The position numbers and the translations under genes were made by a program. This document shows, piece after piece, positions 19,323 through 35,563 of a stretch of DNA of 64,000 nt; positions within the stretch are counted from its first letter, which is position 1; each line of letters starts with the position of its first letter. The notes under the pieces are model-generated. The model had not been told where the DNA came from. It was given only the letters and a program-made list of their open reading frames with translations, and ran no database searches. This DNA comes from Pseudomonas flexibilis (GTDB lineage Bacteria; Pseudomonadota; Gammaproteobacteria; Pseudomonadales; Pseudomonadaceae). Location: contig NZ_JRUD01000011.1 of NCBI RefSeq assembly GCF_000802425.1, positions 1 through 64,000 on the forward strand. Reading direction: 5' to 3'.

Positions 19323-20102
19323 GTGGAGCTAAACAAGGTGCGCCAGCGTCGGCTGGCGGACGACATCGTGGCCCAGCTGGAGGCGATGATCCTCGAGGGA
19401 ACCTTCAAGGTCGGGGAGCGGCTACCGGCGGAGCGGGCGCTGGCGGAGCAGTTCGGCGTGTCCCGGCCTTCATTGCGCGAGGCGATCCAGAAGCTGGTCG
19501 CCAAGGGTTTGCTGACCAGTCGGCACGGCGGCGGCAACTATGTGGCGCAGACCCTGGGCAGCACCTTCAGCGACCCGCTGCTGCAGCTGCTGGAGAACAA
19601 CGAGGATGCCCAGCGCGATCTGCTGGAGTTCCGCCATACCCTGGAGGGCAGCTGCGCCTATTACGCGGCTCAGCGGGCCACTGAGGTGGATCGCCAGCGG
19701 CTGACGGAGGCCTTCGAAACGCTGCAGGCGTGCTATGACCGTGATGTTGTCTGCCGTACCGAGGAGGGCGCCGCCGATGCCGGGTTCCATCTGGCAATTG
19801 CCGAAGCCAGCCACAATGCAGTGCTGCTGCACACCATGCGCGGGCTGTTCGATCTGCTCAAGCGCAACGTGGTGACCAACATCGGCGGCATGTATGCGTT
19901 GCGCGACGAGACCCGCCAGATGCTGATGAGCCAGCACCGCGAGCTTTATGAAAGGATCATGGCGCGCCAGGCCGAGCAGGCGCGCGAGGTGATTCACCGG
20001 CACATCGACTATGTGCAGGAAGTCCTGGCGGAGGGGCGGGAAGAGGCGCAGCGGCTGGCACGTGCGCAGCGCAGGCACCGGGAGCGGACCCTGCTTACCT
20101 GA
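19323..20102 (+). CDS. lldR: lactate-responsive GntR/FadR-family regulator LldR
   Basis: This is a 259-residue regulator. The GntR winged helix is at about residues 5-75, with LPAERALAEQFGVSRPSLREAIQKLVAKGLL. A FCD effector domain follows, with FRHTLEGSCAYYAAQRAT and FHLAIAEASHNAVLLHTMRGLFDLL, whose histidines usually bind a metal beside the lactate. The start is a GTG at 19323 after CGGAGAG; a TTG at 19278 would add 15 residues without support. It probably binds the palindrome at 19148 and represses the divergent lactate operon until lactate binds. Confidence 0.92.
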   Translation: MELNKVRQRRLADDIVAQLEAMILEGTFKVGERLPAERALAEQFGVSRPSLREAIQKLVAKGLLTSRHGGGNYVAQTLGSTFSDPLLQLLENNEDAQRDLLEFRHTLEGSCAYYAAQRATEVDRQRLTEAFETLQACYDRDVVCRTEEGAADAGFHLAIAEASHNAVLLHTMRGLFDLLKRNVVTNIGGMYALRDETRQMLMSQHRELYERIMARQAEQAREVIHRHIDYVQEVLAEGREEAQRLARAQRRHRERTLLT

Positions 20103-20114
20103 GGCGGGAGTGGA

Positions 20115-20597
20115 TCAGGCGTCCTTGCCCTTGCTGCGCATGGCGCGTTGGATATCACGATCGGCGTCACGTTCCTTCTCGGTGTGGCGCTTGTCGTATT
20201 CCTTCTTGCCCTTGGCCAGGGCGATCTCGCACTTGACCAGGTGCTGCTTCCAGTACAGCGACAGGGCGACGCAGGTGTAGCCCTTCTGCTGGACGCCGCC
20301 GGTGATCTTCTCCAGCTCGCGCGCATGCAGCAGCAGCTTGCGCGTGCGCGTCGGATCGGCGATCACGTGGGTGCTGGCGGTCTTCAGTGGCGTGATGTGG
20401 CAACCCATCAGCCAGGCCTCGCCATCCTTGAGCAGGATGTAGCTGTCGACCAGCTGGGCCTTGCCGGCACGCAGGCTTTTAACTTCCCAACCGGCCAGGG
20501 CCAGGCCGGCCTCGAACTTCTGTTCGATGAAATAATCGTGCAGCGCCTTTTTGTTCTGCGCGATGCTGCCCTGCTGTTGTTTCTTTTGCTTAGCCAT
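20115..20597 (-). CDS. smpB: SsrA-binding protein SmpB
   Basis: This 160-residue protein binds tmRNA and delivers it to stalled ribosomes. Family signatures: [42 protein letters not shown] and the basic C-terminal tail [20 protein letters not shown]. It converges with lldR (12 bp between stops). The tmRNA gene is about 9.4 kb away on the same strand, with the lactate locus in between. Confidence 0.97.
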   Translation of the reverse strand: MAKQKKQQQGSIAQNKKALHDYFIEQKFEAGLALAGWEVKSLRAGKAQLVDSYILLKDGEAWLMGCHITPLKTASTHVIADPTRTRKLLLHARELEKITGGVQQKGYTCVALSLYWKQHLVKCEIALAKGKKEYDKRHTEKERDADRDIQRAMRSKGKDA

Positions 20598-20768
20598 AGG
20601 GCGCGCATTATAGGGACTGGCGGCTGCGCTGGCGACTGTCCACGCAGCTTTTCAGGCGTGCTCCTGCGTGTGACCGGGCGCATAGAACTTGAGGGGGCAA
20701 AACGAATCCCCGACAATGCGGTCTGTTACGCGCACCCTCCGGGTGCCGGTCCGCAATGAAGGCTCTGC

Positions 20769-21203
20769 ATGACGACGCATATTCAACGCTCGGCGCTGCT
20801 GCCGTATCCGGCGCAGGCGCTGTACGATCTGGTCAACGATGTTGCGAGCTATCCGCAGTTCCTGCCCTGGTGTTCGGCCAGCGAAGTGCTGGAGAGCGAC
20901 GCCGGTCAGATGCGCGCCAGCCTGACGGTGGCCAAGGGCGGCGTCAGCCAGCGCTTCATCACGCGCAATCAGCTCACGCCCGGCGAGTCCATCGTCATGG
21001 ATCTGGAACAGGGGCCGTTCAAGCAGCTGCACGGTGTCTGGCACTTCAAGGCGCTGACCGACAAGGCCTGCAAGATCAGTCTGGATCTGGCCTTCGACTA
21101 TGACGGGCCGTTGATCAAAGCCACGCTGGGGCCACTGTTCAACCAGGCGGCCAACACGCTGGTCGATGCCTTCTGCCAAAGGGCCAAGCAACTCCATGGA
21201 TAA
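20769..21203 (+). CDS. ratA: RatA/PasT family START-like protein
   Basis: This 144-residue protein has a START/Coq10-like fold: QRSALLPYPAQALYDLVNDVASYPQFLPWCSASEVLE at the N-terminus and a C-terminal helix LFNQAANTLVDAFCQRAKQL. E. coli RatA was reported to block 70S ribosome formation, while the Coq10 relationship points to quinone binding, so the role is unsettled. The divergent partner is smpB, the usual gamma-proteobacterial arrangement. It overlaps rnfH by 8 bp. Confidence 0.9.
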   Translation: MTTHIQRSALLPYPAQALYDLVNDVASYPQFLPWCSASEVLESDAGQMRASLTVAKGGVSQRFITRNQLTPGESIVMDLEQGPFKQLHGVWHFKALTDKACKISLDLAFDYDGPLIKATLGPLFNQAANTLVDAFCQRAKQLHG

Positions 21204-21513
21204 GTCGAATCAGATTGCCGTCGAGGTCGTCTATGCACTGGCCGAGCGCCAGAAGCTGCTGCGCCTGAGCGTGCCGGTCGGCACCACGGTGCGCGACGTG
21301 GCCCTGCGCTCCGGCATGGAAGTGTTCTTCCCGGAGCTGGATCTGCACACCTGTCCGCTGGGCATCTTCGGCAAGGCCGTCGCCAAGCCGGAGGAGCGGG
21401 CCGTGGAGGAGGGAGAGCGTGTGGAAATCTACCGCCCGCTGATCGCCGACCCCAAGGAAGTGCGCAAGCAGCGCGCCGCGAAGGCGGCGCAGGCGAAGGC
21501 CGAACGGCCTTAA
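21196..21513 (+). CDS. rnfH: RnfH-like ubiquitin-fold protein
   Basis: This 105-residue protein belongs to the UPF0125/RnfH family: [42 protein letters not shown] and [24 protein letters not shown], a ubiquitin-like fold with a basic tail. The start is the ATG at 21196 inside the ratA 3' end, as is usual for the ratA-rnfH pair. Its biochemical role is not known. Confidence 0.9.
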   Translation: MDKSNQIAVEVVYALAERQKLLRLSVPVGTTVRDVALRSGMEVFFPELDLHTCPLGIFGKAVAKPEERAVEEGERVEIYRPLIADPKEVRKQRAAKAAQAKAERP

Positions 21514-21887
21514 TTGCGCGGGCTGCTGCCCAGGATGGCTTCGTCCCGGCTTTGGCCGGGGCGGAAGTCGCCGGAAATGGTGGTCAGGCGATCCTGAGCG
21601 TCGAATTCCAGGCTGACACGTTCCTGGCGTCGCTCGCCGCCGCCGGGCTGGATGCTGTACAGATAGTCCCAGCGATTGGGGTGGAAGGTATCGGTAATCA
21701 TGGGGTTGCCCATGATAAACCGCACCTGGCGCCGGGTCATTCCGGGACGCAACTGATCTATCATGTCCTGCGTCACGACATTGCCCTGCTGGATGTCGAT
21801 CTTGTAAACGCCAGGGAAGGAACAGCCGGCAACTGCCAAGAATGCCGTCAGGCTGAAACTGGAAAGCAGGAGCTTGGTGTTTTGCAT
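21510..21887 (-). CDS. bamE: outer-membrane assembly lipoprotein BamE (OmlA)
   Basis: This is a 125-residue lipoprotein. The signal peptide ends in a lipobox (LAVAGC), giving C22 as the lipidated residue. The mature part shows the SmpA/OmlA fold: [65 protein letters not shown]. It is a subunit of the BAM complex that inserts outer-membrane proteins. It is divergent from fur, an order known in P. aeruginosa (omlA-fur). The stop overlaps the end of rnfH by 4 bp. Confidence 0.95.
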   Translation of the reverse strand: MQNTKLLLSSFSLTAFLAVAGCSFPGVYKIDIQQGNVVTQDMIDQLRPGMTRRQVRFIMGNPMITDTFHPNRWDYLYSIQPGGGERRQERVSLEFDAQDRLTTISGDFRPGQSRDEAILGSSPRN

Positions 21888-21980
21888 CGGGGGCTGACTT
21901 CCACTATCTTGGCCGGGAATTCGAGGCTCCGGATCATACCCGCATGACGGATGCTGCGAAACAGAGCATGAGAAACTGAC

Positions 21981-22385
21981 ATGGTAGAAAACAACGAATT
22001 GCGCAAGGTTGGCCTCAAGGTCACCCTGCCGCGCGTCAAGATCCTGCAGATGCTGGATACGACCGATCAGCGCCACATGAGTGCCGAAGATGTGTACAAG
22101 GCACTGATGGAAGCGGGCGAGGATGTCGGCCTGGCCACCGTCTACCGGGTCTTGACCCAGTTCGAATCGGCCGGCCTGGTAACTCGTCACAATTTCGATG
22201 GCGGCCATGCGGTCTTCGAACTTTCGGATGGTGAGCACCATGACCACATGGTCTGTGTGGAAACCGGTGAAGTGATCGAATTCATGGACCATGAGATCGA
22301 AAAGCGCCAGCGCGAAATCGTCGCCGAGCACGGCTACGAGCTGGTGGACCACAACCTGGTGCTGTACGTACGCAAGAAAGCCTGA
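21981..22385 (+). CDS. fur: ferric uptake regulator Fur
   Basis: This is a 134-residue regulator. The winged-helix N-terminus has [14 protein letters not shown] and [24 protein letters not shown]. The metal-binding part has the canonical [18 protein letters not shown]. Unlike E. coli Fur it lacks the second CXXC zinc pair, as in P. aeruginosa. It represses iron uptake genes when bound to Fe(II). A strong terminator follows at 22407. I did not find a convincing Fur box in the 93-bp gap to bamE. Confidence 0.97.
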   Translation: MVENNELRKVGLKVTLPRVKILQMLDTTDQRHMSAEDVYKALMEAGEDVGLATVYRVLTQFESAGLVTRHNFDGGHAVFELSDGEHHDHMVCVETGEVIEFMDHEIEKRQREIVAEHGYELVDHNLVLYVRKKA

Positions 22386-22406
22386 CCGGCGCGCAACGGT
22401 TCCGAT

Positions 22407-22434
22407 AAAAGGCGACCCCAGGGTCGCCTTTTTC
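22407..22434 (+). terminator. terminator of fur
   Basis: AAAAGGCGACCC (22407-22418) pairs with GGGTCGCCTTTTT (22421-22433). Confidence 0.9.
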
Positions 22435-22460
22435 ATTGGCGCGTTGGCACGGCACCCTGC

Positions 22461-22500
22461 AGGAGCGAATTGATTCGCGAGCGGACAAGTCCGCTCCCAC
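22461..22500. repeat. REP-like double palindrome
   Basis: It contains GCGAATTGATTCGC followed by GAGCGGACAAGTCCGCTC, two adjacent inverted repeats. The first nearly matches 6-19. It lies in the convergent gap between fur and recN. Confidence 0.65.
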
Positions 22501-22514
22501 GGCGCAGCCGGGCC

Positions 22515-24188
22515 TTATTCCTGCGCGTTGGCCAGCAGCTTCGCGGCGTGGGCCAGGGATTCGTCGGTGAGGTCGACCCCGCCGAGCATGCGCGCGACTT
22601 CCTCGATACGCTGCTGGCGCTCCAGGTGCGCTACGGCGGTGCTGGTGTCCGAGCGGCCGCGCTGCTTGTGCACGAACAGGTGCTGATGCCCCTGTGCGGC
22701 GACCTGCGGCAGGTGGGTCACGCACAACACCTGGCCGCGTTCGCCCAGGCGGCGCAGCAGCTGGCCGACCACTTCGGCGGTCGGGCCGCCGATGCCGACG
22801 TCCACTTCGTCGAACACCAGCGTCGGTACGCGCGAGGTCTGCGCGGTGATGACCTGGATGGCCAGGCTGATGCGTGACAGTTCGCCGCCGGAAGCCACCT
22901 TGGCCAGGGCGCGCAGCGGCTGGCCGGGGTTGGCGCTGACCAGGAATTCCACCTGTTCCAGCCCGGCCGGATGCGGTTCGTCCGTGGCGTTGGCACGCAG
23001 CTCGATCTGAAAGCGCCCGCCGGGCATGCCCAGGCGCTGCATTTCCACTTCCACGGCCTTGCTCAGTTCGCTGGCGGCGCGATGACGCAGCGCGCTGAGT
23101 TCCTCGGCCTTCTCCTGATAGTGACGGGCATAGGCAGCCAGCTCTTCGGTCAGGCGATCCTGAGCCTGGTCATCGGCGTTCAGGCTTTCCAGCTCCTCCA
23201 GCAGTCGCTGCTGCAGCTCGCCCAGTTCGCCGGGCTGCACGCGATGCTTGCGGGCCAGGGTATAGATGCTGTCCAGGCGCTCCTCCAGCTGTTGCTGGCG
23301 CTCGGGATCGGCATCGAAGTGGTCGATGAAGCGGTTCAGCTCGCCGATGGCTTCCTCGACCTGGATCTGTGCGCTGGCCAGCAACTCGACGGCGCTGGCC
23401 ATGGCGCCGGCGTTCGGGCTGAAGGCGGTCAGCCGGTTCAGACTGGCGTTCAGCGCGGACAGCACGTTGCCGGCGTCGCTTTCACTGCACAGGTCCAGCA
23501 CCTGGCGGCAGGCGCCGAGCAGATGCTCGGCGTTGCTCAGGGTCTTGTGTTCTTCTTCCAGCTGCTCCAGTTCCTGCTCGCCCAGCGCCAGCGCTTCTAG
23601 CTCCTCGAGCTGGTAGCTGAGCAACTGGTGGCGGGCGCGCTGTTCGTCGCCGCTGCTGGACACCCGTTCCAGCTCCTGACGGGTCTGCCGCCAGCGCTGC
23701 GCGGCGAGCAATACCTGACGGGCCAGCTCGCCGGCGCCGGCATAGGCATCCAGCAGGCGGCGGTGGGTATCGGTCTTGAGCAGCGACTGGTGTTCGTGCT
23801 GGCTGTGGATGTCGATCAGCAGTTCGCCGAGCGCCTTGAGGTCGCCCTGCGGACACGGCGTGCCATTGATGTAGGCGCGCGAGCGACCTTCAGCGGTGAT
23901 GACCCGGCGCAGGATGCACGGGCCGTCCTGCTCCAGGTCGCGCTCGCGCAGCCAGGCCTGGGCTTCGGGAATCTGCGAGACGTCGAAGCTGGCGAGAATG
24001 TCCGCCTTGTCGGTACCGGGGCGTACCACGCTGCTGTCGGCGCGATCGCCCAGCGCCAGGCCGAGCGCGTCGAGCATGATCGACTTGCCGGCACCGGTTT
24101 CGCCGGTGATGACGCTCATGCCGCTGCGCAGTTCCAGATCCAGTTGATCGACGATGGCGTAGTTGCGAATGGACAGATGGACCAGCAT
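22515..24188 (-). CDS. recN: DNA repair protein RecN
   Basis: This is a 557-residue SMC-like ATPase for double-strand break repair. Walker A is TGETGAGKSIMLDALG near the N-terminus. The ABC signature is ASGGELSRISLAIQVI and Walker B is TLVFDEVDVGIGG near the C-terminus. Long coiled coils lie between (ELEQLEEEHKTLSNAEHLL, ERQQQLEERLDSIYTL). Length is normal. A LexA-like box 25 bp upstream of the start fits the known SOS control of recN. It is divergent from grpE. Confidence 0.96.
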   Translation of the reverse strand: MLVHLSIRNYAIVDQLDLELRSGMSVITGETGAGKSIMLDALGLALGDRADSSVVRPGTDKADILASFDVSQIPEAQAWLRERDLEQDGPCILRRVITAEGRSRAYINGTPCPQGDLKALGELLIDIHSQHEHQSLLKTDTHRRLLDAYAGAGELARQVLLAAQRWRQTRQELERVSSSGDEQRARHQLLSYQLEELEALALGEQELEQLEEEHKTLSNAEHLLGACRQVLDLCSESDAGNVLSALNASLNRLTAFSPNAGAMASAVELLASAQIQVEEAIGELNRFIDHFDADPERQQQLEERLDSIYTLARKHRVQPGELGELQQRLLEELESLNADDQAQDRLTEELAAYARHYQEKAEELSALRHRAASELSKAVEVEMQRLGMPGGRFQIELRANATDEPHPAGLEQVEFLVSANPGQPLRALAKVASGGELSRISLAIQVITAQTSRVPTLVFDEVDVGIGGPTAEVVGQLLRRLGERGQVLCVTHLPQVAAQGHQHLFVHKQRGRSDTSTAVAHLERQQRIEEVARMLGGVDLTDESLAHAAKLLANAQE

Positions 24189-24212
24189 GGAAGGCTCCCC
24201 AGGTTCGCCAGG

Positions 24213-24228
24213 CTGGCTATTTATACAG
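24213..24228 (-). promoter_or_regulatory. LexA (SOS) box of recN
   Basis: On the minus strand the 16-mer CTGTATAAATAGCCAG matches CTGT-N8-ACAG with one mismatch in the second arm, and its spacer is A/T-rich as in genuine sites. TATAAA inside it could be the -10 box. Confidence 0.7.
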
Positions 24229-24266
24229 TGGTCGGTGAGTCGCCTTCAAGCATTTCTCCGCTCCCC

Positions 24267-24294
24267 CTTGAAGAAGGTTTCACCGTCCCCATAT
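24267..24294 (+). promoter_or_regulatory. sigma-32 heat-shock promoter of grpE
   Basis: CTTGAAG (24267-24273), a 13-base spacer, then CCCCATAT (24287-24294) closely match the sigma-32 consensus. Transcription should start near 24301, about 50 bases before grpE. Confidence 0.8.
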
Positions 24295-24350
24295 AGGGCT
24301 GCATTCGGCGCCGGCCCGGCCGGCATCCCTTCGTCTAGAGGAGACCCCCA

Positions 24351-24914
24351 ATGGTGGATGAACAGAACCTGGAAACCCCCAACGCCGAACCGTCCGCCGG
24401 CGAGCAGGGCACCGAGGCGTTGCAGGCGCGCGTGCTGGAGCTGGAAGAGCAGCTGGCCGCCGCCCAGGATCAGGTGCTGCGCAGCGCCGCCGATATGCAG
24501 AACGTGCGCCGCCGCGCCGAACAGGACGTGGAAAAGGCCCACAAGTTCGCCCTGGAAAAGTTCGCCGGCGATCTGCTCGCCGTGGTCGACAGCCTGGAGC
24601 GTGGCCTGGAGCTGACCCGTCCGGACGACGAGGCCAGCAAGGCGGTGCGTGAAGGCATGGAGCTGACCCACAAGCTGCTGCTCGACAGCCTCAAGCGCCA
24701 CCAGCTGGAGCAGCTCGATCCGCAGGGCGAGCCCTTCAACCCCGAGCATCACCAGGCCATGGCGATGGAAGAAAGCGCCACGCTGGAGCCGGGCAGCGTG
24801 CTCAAGGTGTTCCAGAAGGGCTACCTGCTCAACGGTCGCCTGCTGCGCCCGGCGATGGTCGTGGTCAGCAAGGCACCGGCCGACACGCCGTCTTCGATCA
24901 ACGAAAAGGCTTGA
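24351..24914 (+). CDS. grpE: nucleotide exchange factor GrpE
   Basis: This 187-residue protein releases ADP from DnaK. The long N-terminal helix is visible ([37 protein letters not shown]), followed by the four-helix and beta-wing domain with [13 protein letters not shown] and [25 protein letters not shown]. It begins the grpE-dnaK-dnaJ cluster. A second sigma-32-like promoter overlaps its stop codon and serves dnaK. Confidence 0.97.
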   Translation: MVDEQNLETPNAEPSAGEQGTEALQARVLELEEQLAAAQDQVLRSAADMQNVRRRAEQDVEKAHKFALEKFAGDLLAVVDSLERGLELTRPDDEASKAVREGMELTHKLLLDSLKRHQLEQLDPQGEPFNPEHHQAMAMEESATLEPGSVLKVFQKGYLLNGRLLRPAMVVVSKAPADTPSSINEKA

Positions 24915-24937
24915 AATCCATCGGGCCGACCCCATCT
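24910..24937 (+). promoter_or_regulatory. second sigma-32 promoter, for dnaK
   Basis: CTTGAAA (24910-24916), a 13-base spacer, then CCCCATCT (24930-24937). The -35 box contains the grpE TGA stop. Spacer length equals that of the promoter at 24267. Confidence 0.75.
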
Positions 24938-25011
24938 GTTTCACCAAGCACATTTGAGCCGCGGCGGCCCTGGCGGGGACGCAGGCACCACCCGATTCTG
25001 GAGAATTGAAA

Positions 25012-26928
<1,917 letters not shown>

Positions 26929-26983
26929 ACGTCACGTTTGCTTCCGCCTCATGCGCGTGACCGTGTTCGCGCGCCCCTGACTC

Positions 26984-27012
26984 GCCACGCGGGAGCCCTC
27001 TCCCGCGTTGGC
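26984..27012 (+). promoter_or_regulatory. hairpin between dnaK and dnaJ
   Basis: CGCGGGAG (26988-26995) pairs with CTCCCGCG (27000-27007), and the flanking GCCA can extend against TTGGC. There is no T run. It probably protects or processes the dnaK message and lowers read-through into dnaJ. Confidence 0.5.
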
Positions 27013-27047
27013 GTGTCTGGAGGGTGTGTCAGAGGAATTCGAGAGAA

Positions 27048-29037
<1,990 letters not shown>

Positions 29038-29065
29038 GCGGTCACGCATCGGTCTGCAGTTTGGG

Positions 29066-29094
29066 TAGACCCAAAAAGGCCGTTTCTGTATGAT
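29066..29094 (+). promoter_or_regulatory. likely carA promoter
   Basis: TAGACC (29066-29071), 17 bases, then TATGAT (29089-29094). The -10 box is strong. The start would fall near 29101, giving a carA leader of about 120 nt. Confidence 0.55.
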
Positions 29095-29099
29095 TCGCG

Positions 29100-29180
29100 C
29101 TTTAGTGTGTCCACTAAAGTTACGCAGATGGCCGAATTCAAAAAAAGCGGGATGACCTTCACACGTCATCCCGCTTTTTT
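29100..29180 (+). terminator. carA leader: stem-loop plus intrinsic terminator/attenuator
   Basis: CTTTAGTG at 29100-29107 pairs with CACTAAAG at 29112-29119. Then AGCGGGATGAC (29146-29156) pairs perfectly with GTCATCCCGCT (29165-29175), followed by six T. The terminator ends 40 bp before the carA start and after the likely carA promoter, so it would attenuate carA; it could also end dapB transcripts. An ATG at 29128 opens a frame that passes through the terminator stem straight into carA. Confidence 0.75.
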
Positions 29181-29220
29181 ACAACCTGCGTACGCACCAG
29201 GCAGATTTACCGGAGGTCTC

Positions 29221-30372
29221 TTGACTACGCCAGCCACTACGCCAGCGATTCTGGCCCTTGCTGATGGCAGCATTTTTCGCGGCGAATCCATCGGCGCCGA
29301 TGGGCATACCGTCGGCGAGGTAGTGTTCAACACCGCCATGACCGGCTATCAGGAAATTCTCACCGATCCGTCCTATGCCCAGCAGATCGTCACCCTGACC
29401 TATCCGCACATCGGCAATACCGGCACCACGCCGGAAGATGCCGAGTCCAGCCAGGTCTGGGCCGCCGGCCTGATCATCCGCGACCTGCCGCTGCTGGCCA
29501 GCAGCTGGCGCAATAAGCAGCCGCTGGATGCCTACCTGAAGGCAAACGGTACCGTGGCCATCGCCGGGATCGATACGCGTCGCCTGACGCGCATCCTGCG
29601 CGAAAAGGGCGCTCAGAACGGTTGCATCCTGACTGGTGCGGATGCGACCGAAGAAAAGGCGCTCGAGCTGGCGCGAGCATTTCCGGGCATGAAGGGGCTG
29701 GATCTGGCCAAGGTGGTCAGCACCAAGGCGCCGTACGAATGGCGCTCCTCGGTGTGGTCGCTACAGACCGACAGCCATCCGGAAATTCCCGCCGAGCAGC
29801 TGCCGTACCACGTGGTGGCCTATGACTACGGCGTGAAGCGCAACATCCTGCGCATGTTGGTCGAGCGCGGCTGCCGGGTGACCGTGCTGCCCGCCCAGGC
29901 GCCGGCCAGCGAGGCGCTGGCGCTGAATCCTGACGGTGTGTTCCTGTCCAACGGCCCAGGCGATCCGGAGCCGTGCGACTACGCCATCAAGGCGATCCAG
30001 GACATTCTGGAAACCGACATCCCGGTGTTCGGTATCTGCCTGGGACACCAGCTTCTGGCCCTGGCCTCCGGCGCCAAGACCGTGAAGATGGCTTGCGGCC
30101 ACCATGGCGCCAACCACCCGGTGCAGGACCTCGACAGCGGCGTGGTGATGATCACCAGCCAGAACCATGGTTTCTGTGCCGACGAAGCCACCCTGCCGGC
30201 CAACCTGCGCGCCACCCACAAGTCGCTGTTCGATGGCACCCTGCAGGGCATCGAGCGCACCGACAAGGTCGCCTTCAGCTTTCAGGGACACCCGGAAGCC
30301 AGCCCCGGCCCGAACGACGTGTCTCCGCTGTTCGACCGCTTTGTCGCCGCCATGGCGGCCCGCAAGCAATAA
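29221..30372 (+). CDS. carA: carbamoyl-phosphate synthase small subunit, TTG start
   Basis: This 383-residue glutaminase subunit supplies ammonia to CarB for arginine and pyrimidine synthesis. The nucleophile is C273 in [15 protein letters not shown], with the His-Glu pair in [21 protein letters not shown]. The N-terminal domain begins with [42 protein letters not shown] at 29212 fixes the start at TTG 29221. The same frame remains open back to an ATG at 29128 in the attenuator leader, which is unusual. A LysE-type gene separates it from carB. Confidence 0.95.
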   Translation: MTTPATTPAILALADGSIFRGESIGADGHTVGEVVFNTAMTGYQEILTDPSYAQQIVTLTYPHIGNTGTTPEDAESSQVWAAGLIIRDLPLLASSWRNKQPLDAYLKANGTVAIAGIDTRRLTRILREKGAQNGCILTGADATEEKALELARAFPGMKGLDLAKVVSTKAPYEWRSSVWSLQTDSHPEIPAEQLPYHVVAYDYGVKRNILRMLVERGCRVTVLPAQAPASEALALNPDGVFLSNGPGDPEPCDYAIKAIQDILETDIPVFGICLGHQLLALASGAKTVKMACGHHGANHPVQDLDSGVVMITSQNHGFCADEATLPANLRATHKSLFDGTLQGIERTDKVAFSFQGHPEASPGPNDVSPLFDRFVAAMAARKQ

Positions 30373-30384
30373 GGGCTGTCGCGC

Positions 30385-31035
30385 ATGCTGGCAAGCCTGG
30401 GAATCGTCGACCTCTGGACCTATGTCCTGGGGACGGTGCTGGTGATCCTGCTGCCCGGCCCGAACTCCATGTTCGTGCTGGCCAGCGCGGCGCGTCGCGG
30501 TATCGCGGCGGGTTACAGCGCCGCCGCCGCCGTGTTCGTCGGCGATACCCTGCTAATGCTGGCCGCCGCACTGGGCGTTGCTTCGCTTCTGAAGGCCGAG
30601 CCGATGCTGTTCACCGGGCTCAAGTACCTGGGTGCCGCATACCTCTGCTACATCGGCATTGGCATGTTGCGCGGCGCCTGGCGCCAGTGGCGGCATCCCG
30701 CGGATGCACGGGTTGAACCCGAGCAGGACCTGGGTCAGCCGTTCCGCCGCGCCCTGCTGCTCAGCCTGTCGAACCCCAAGGCGATCCTGTTCTTCGTGTC
30801 CTTCTTCATCCAGTTCGTCGACCCGGCCTACGCCCATCCGGGATTGTCGTTCCTGGTGCTGGGCGCGATTTTGCAAATCATCAGTCTCAGCTACCTGAGC
30901 CTCCTGATCTTTACCGGCGCCCGCCTGGCGCACTGGTTCCGCCGACGGCAGCGTCTGGCCGCCAGCGCCACCAGCGGCGTGGGCGCCCTGTTCGTCGGCT
31001 TTGGCGTGAAGCTGGCCACCGCAACCCTGACCTGA
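30385..31035 (+). CDS. LysE family amino-acid exporter
   Basis: This 216-residue inner-membrane protein has six hydrophobic segments. The N-terminal signature [33 protein letters not shown] is that of the LysE/RhtB family. [18 protein letters not shown] is the conserved fourth-helix motif. It probably exports an amino acid or a related metabolite; the substrate is unknown. It sits between carA and carB with 12 and 19 bp gaps and is likely co-transcribed, as in P. aeruginosa. Confidence 0.9.
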   Translation: MLASLGIVDLWTYVLGTVLVILLPGPNSMFVLASAARRGIAAGYSAAAAVFVGDTLLMLAAALGVASLLKAEPMLFTGLKYLGAAYLCYIGIGMLRGAWRQWRHPADARVEPEQDLGQPFRRALLLSLSNPKAILFFVSFFIQFVDPAYAHPGLSFLVLGAILQIISLSYLSLLIFTGARLAHWFRRRQRLAASATSGVGALFVGFGVKLATATLT

Positions 31036-31054
31036 TTACCGCTACGAGACTCCC

Positions 31055-34272
<3,218 letters not shown>

Positions 34273-34276
<4 letters not shown>

Positions 34277-34746
34277 CGAAATACCCGATGACCGTCCAGG
34301 GCGCTCGCGCCCTGGAAGAAGAGCTGAAGATCCTCAAGGCGGAGCGCCCGAAGATCAGCCAGGCCATCGCCGAAGCGCGTGAGCTGGGGGATCTGAAGGA
34401 GAACGCCGAGTACCACGCCGCCCGCGAGCAGCAGGGGCTGGCCGAGGCGCGCATCCGTGACATCGAGGGGCGTTTGCAGAACGCCCAGATCATCGATGTC
34501 TCGACCCTTCCGCATACCGGCAAGGTGATCTTCGGCACCACAGTGGACATCGTGAACGTCGAAACCGACGAGGAAGTGACCTACCAGATCGTCGGTGACG
34601 ACGAGGCGGACATCAAGTCCGGCAAGTTGTCGGTCAGCTCGCCGATCGCCCGCGCGTTGGTCGGCAAGTCCGAAGGCGACGTGGTGACGGTGCGCACCCC
34701 CAGTGGCGTGGTCGAGTACGAGATTGTCGAAGTCCGTCACGTCTGA
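34273..34746 (+). CDS. greA: transcript cleavage factor GreA
   Basis: This 157-residue factor rescues backtracked RNA polymerase. The N-terminal coiled coil ([42 protein letters not shown]) carries the acidic tip D-L-K-E-N-A-E that reaches the active site. The C-terminal FKBP-like domain ends in [12 protein letters not shown]. It is translationally coupled to carB through an ATGA overlap, so pyrimidine/arginine synthesis and GreA share a transcript. Confidence 0.97.
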
Positions 34747-34768
34747 TCCGCCGCGCCTGCGCGCGCCG

Positions 34769-35155
34769 GTGATCGCCTGGCAGCTGGCCCAGACATTCTG
34801 GGTCGGCGGCCTGTGGCTGCTGCACTTCGTATTGCTGCCGGCACTCGGCAAGATCGGCCTCGCGCCGCTGCTGGTGCAGGAGGTGGCGAACGGCTTGCGG
34901 CCGCTGCTGGTGGGCTTTGCGGTGGTCTGCGTGCTGCTGCAGGCGCTGAGTCTGGCCGTCGCGCTGGGCGTGCGGGCCGTGTGGAAGGATATGCGCGGCC
35001 AGCTGCTGCTGGCGGTGCTGCTGCTGGCGCTTGGCTTTCTCGCCGCGCGCGCCGGCTGGCTCGTGTCCGACTACTGGCAGATGTTCAGTTACCTGGCCAT
35101 GGCCTGCTGTGGCCTGCTGCTGGTGGTACAGGCGCCACCCGAGGCGCGGTCGTAG
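34769..35155 (+). CDS. DUF4149-like membrane protein
   Basis: The protein is about 128 residues with four membrane segments. It starts IAWQLAQTFWVGGLWLLHF, then has LLVGFAVVCVLLQALSLAVALG, QLLLAVLLLALGFLAARA and MFSYLAMACCGLLLVVQAP. No ATG is in frame at the 5' end. GTG at 34769 is used here; CTG at 34757 and TTG at 34724 (inside greA) are alternatives. It follows greA as PA4754 does in P. aeruginosa. Function is unknown. Confidence 0.7.
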   Translation: MIAWQLAQTFWVGGLWLLHFVLLPALGKIGLAPLLVQEVANGLRPLLVGFAVVCVLLQALSLAVALGVRAVWKDMRGQLLLAVLLLALGFLAARAGWLVSDYWQMFSYLAMACCGLLLVVQAPPEARS

Positions 35156-35179
35156 ACGTTCCGCGCCTCGTCTTGCCGG

Positions 35180-35491
35180 TTACGCCTGGTGGCGCAGGAT
35201 GTTGGAGAGGTGGCGGTTCGGTTTGGGGTTCTTGCGGTACACCAGTGCCACCTTGCCGATACTCTGCACCAGCTCGCAGCCCGCGCTACGGCAAAGCTCC
35301 TCGACCAGTGCGTGACGGTCGTCGCGCTCGGCCACACGCAGCTGAATCTTGATCAGCTCGTGGTCGGCGAGGGCGCGCTCCAGCTCGGCCATTACCCCTT
35401 CGCTGAGACCGTTGTCGGCAATGGTCAATACCGGCTTCAGATGGTGGCCGATAGATTTGAACTGTTTCTTCTGCTCTTGCGAGAGCGCCAT
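35180..35491 (-). CDS. yhbY: CRM-domain ribosome-associated RNA-binding protein YhbY
   Basis: This 103-residue protein is a single CRM domain: [39 protein letters not shown], then [10 protein letters not shown] and [19 protein letters not shown]. In E. coli YhbY binds pre-50S particles. It is divergent from rlmE, which also acts on the 50S subunit, the usual gamma-proteobacterial pairing. The gap is 72 bp. Confidence 0.93.
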   Translation of the reverse strand: MALSQEQKKQFKSIGHHLKPVLTIADNGLSEGVMAELERALADHELIKIQLRVAERDDRHALVEELCRSAGCELVQSIGKVALVYRKNPKPNRHLSNILRHQA

Positions 35492-35563
35492 AATCAAGCC
35501 CTGACGTTTCACTGTACGAAAAAGGCGGCTAGTGTACCCGAGCCGCCGCCCAAGAGGTATTCC

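Noticed and set aside
21888-21980. Fur box between bamE and fur
   Set aside because: I could not find a 19-bp match to the Fur consensus with acceptable mismatches.
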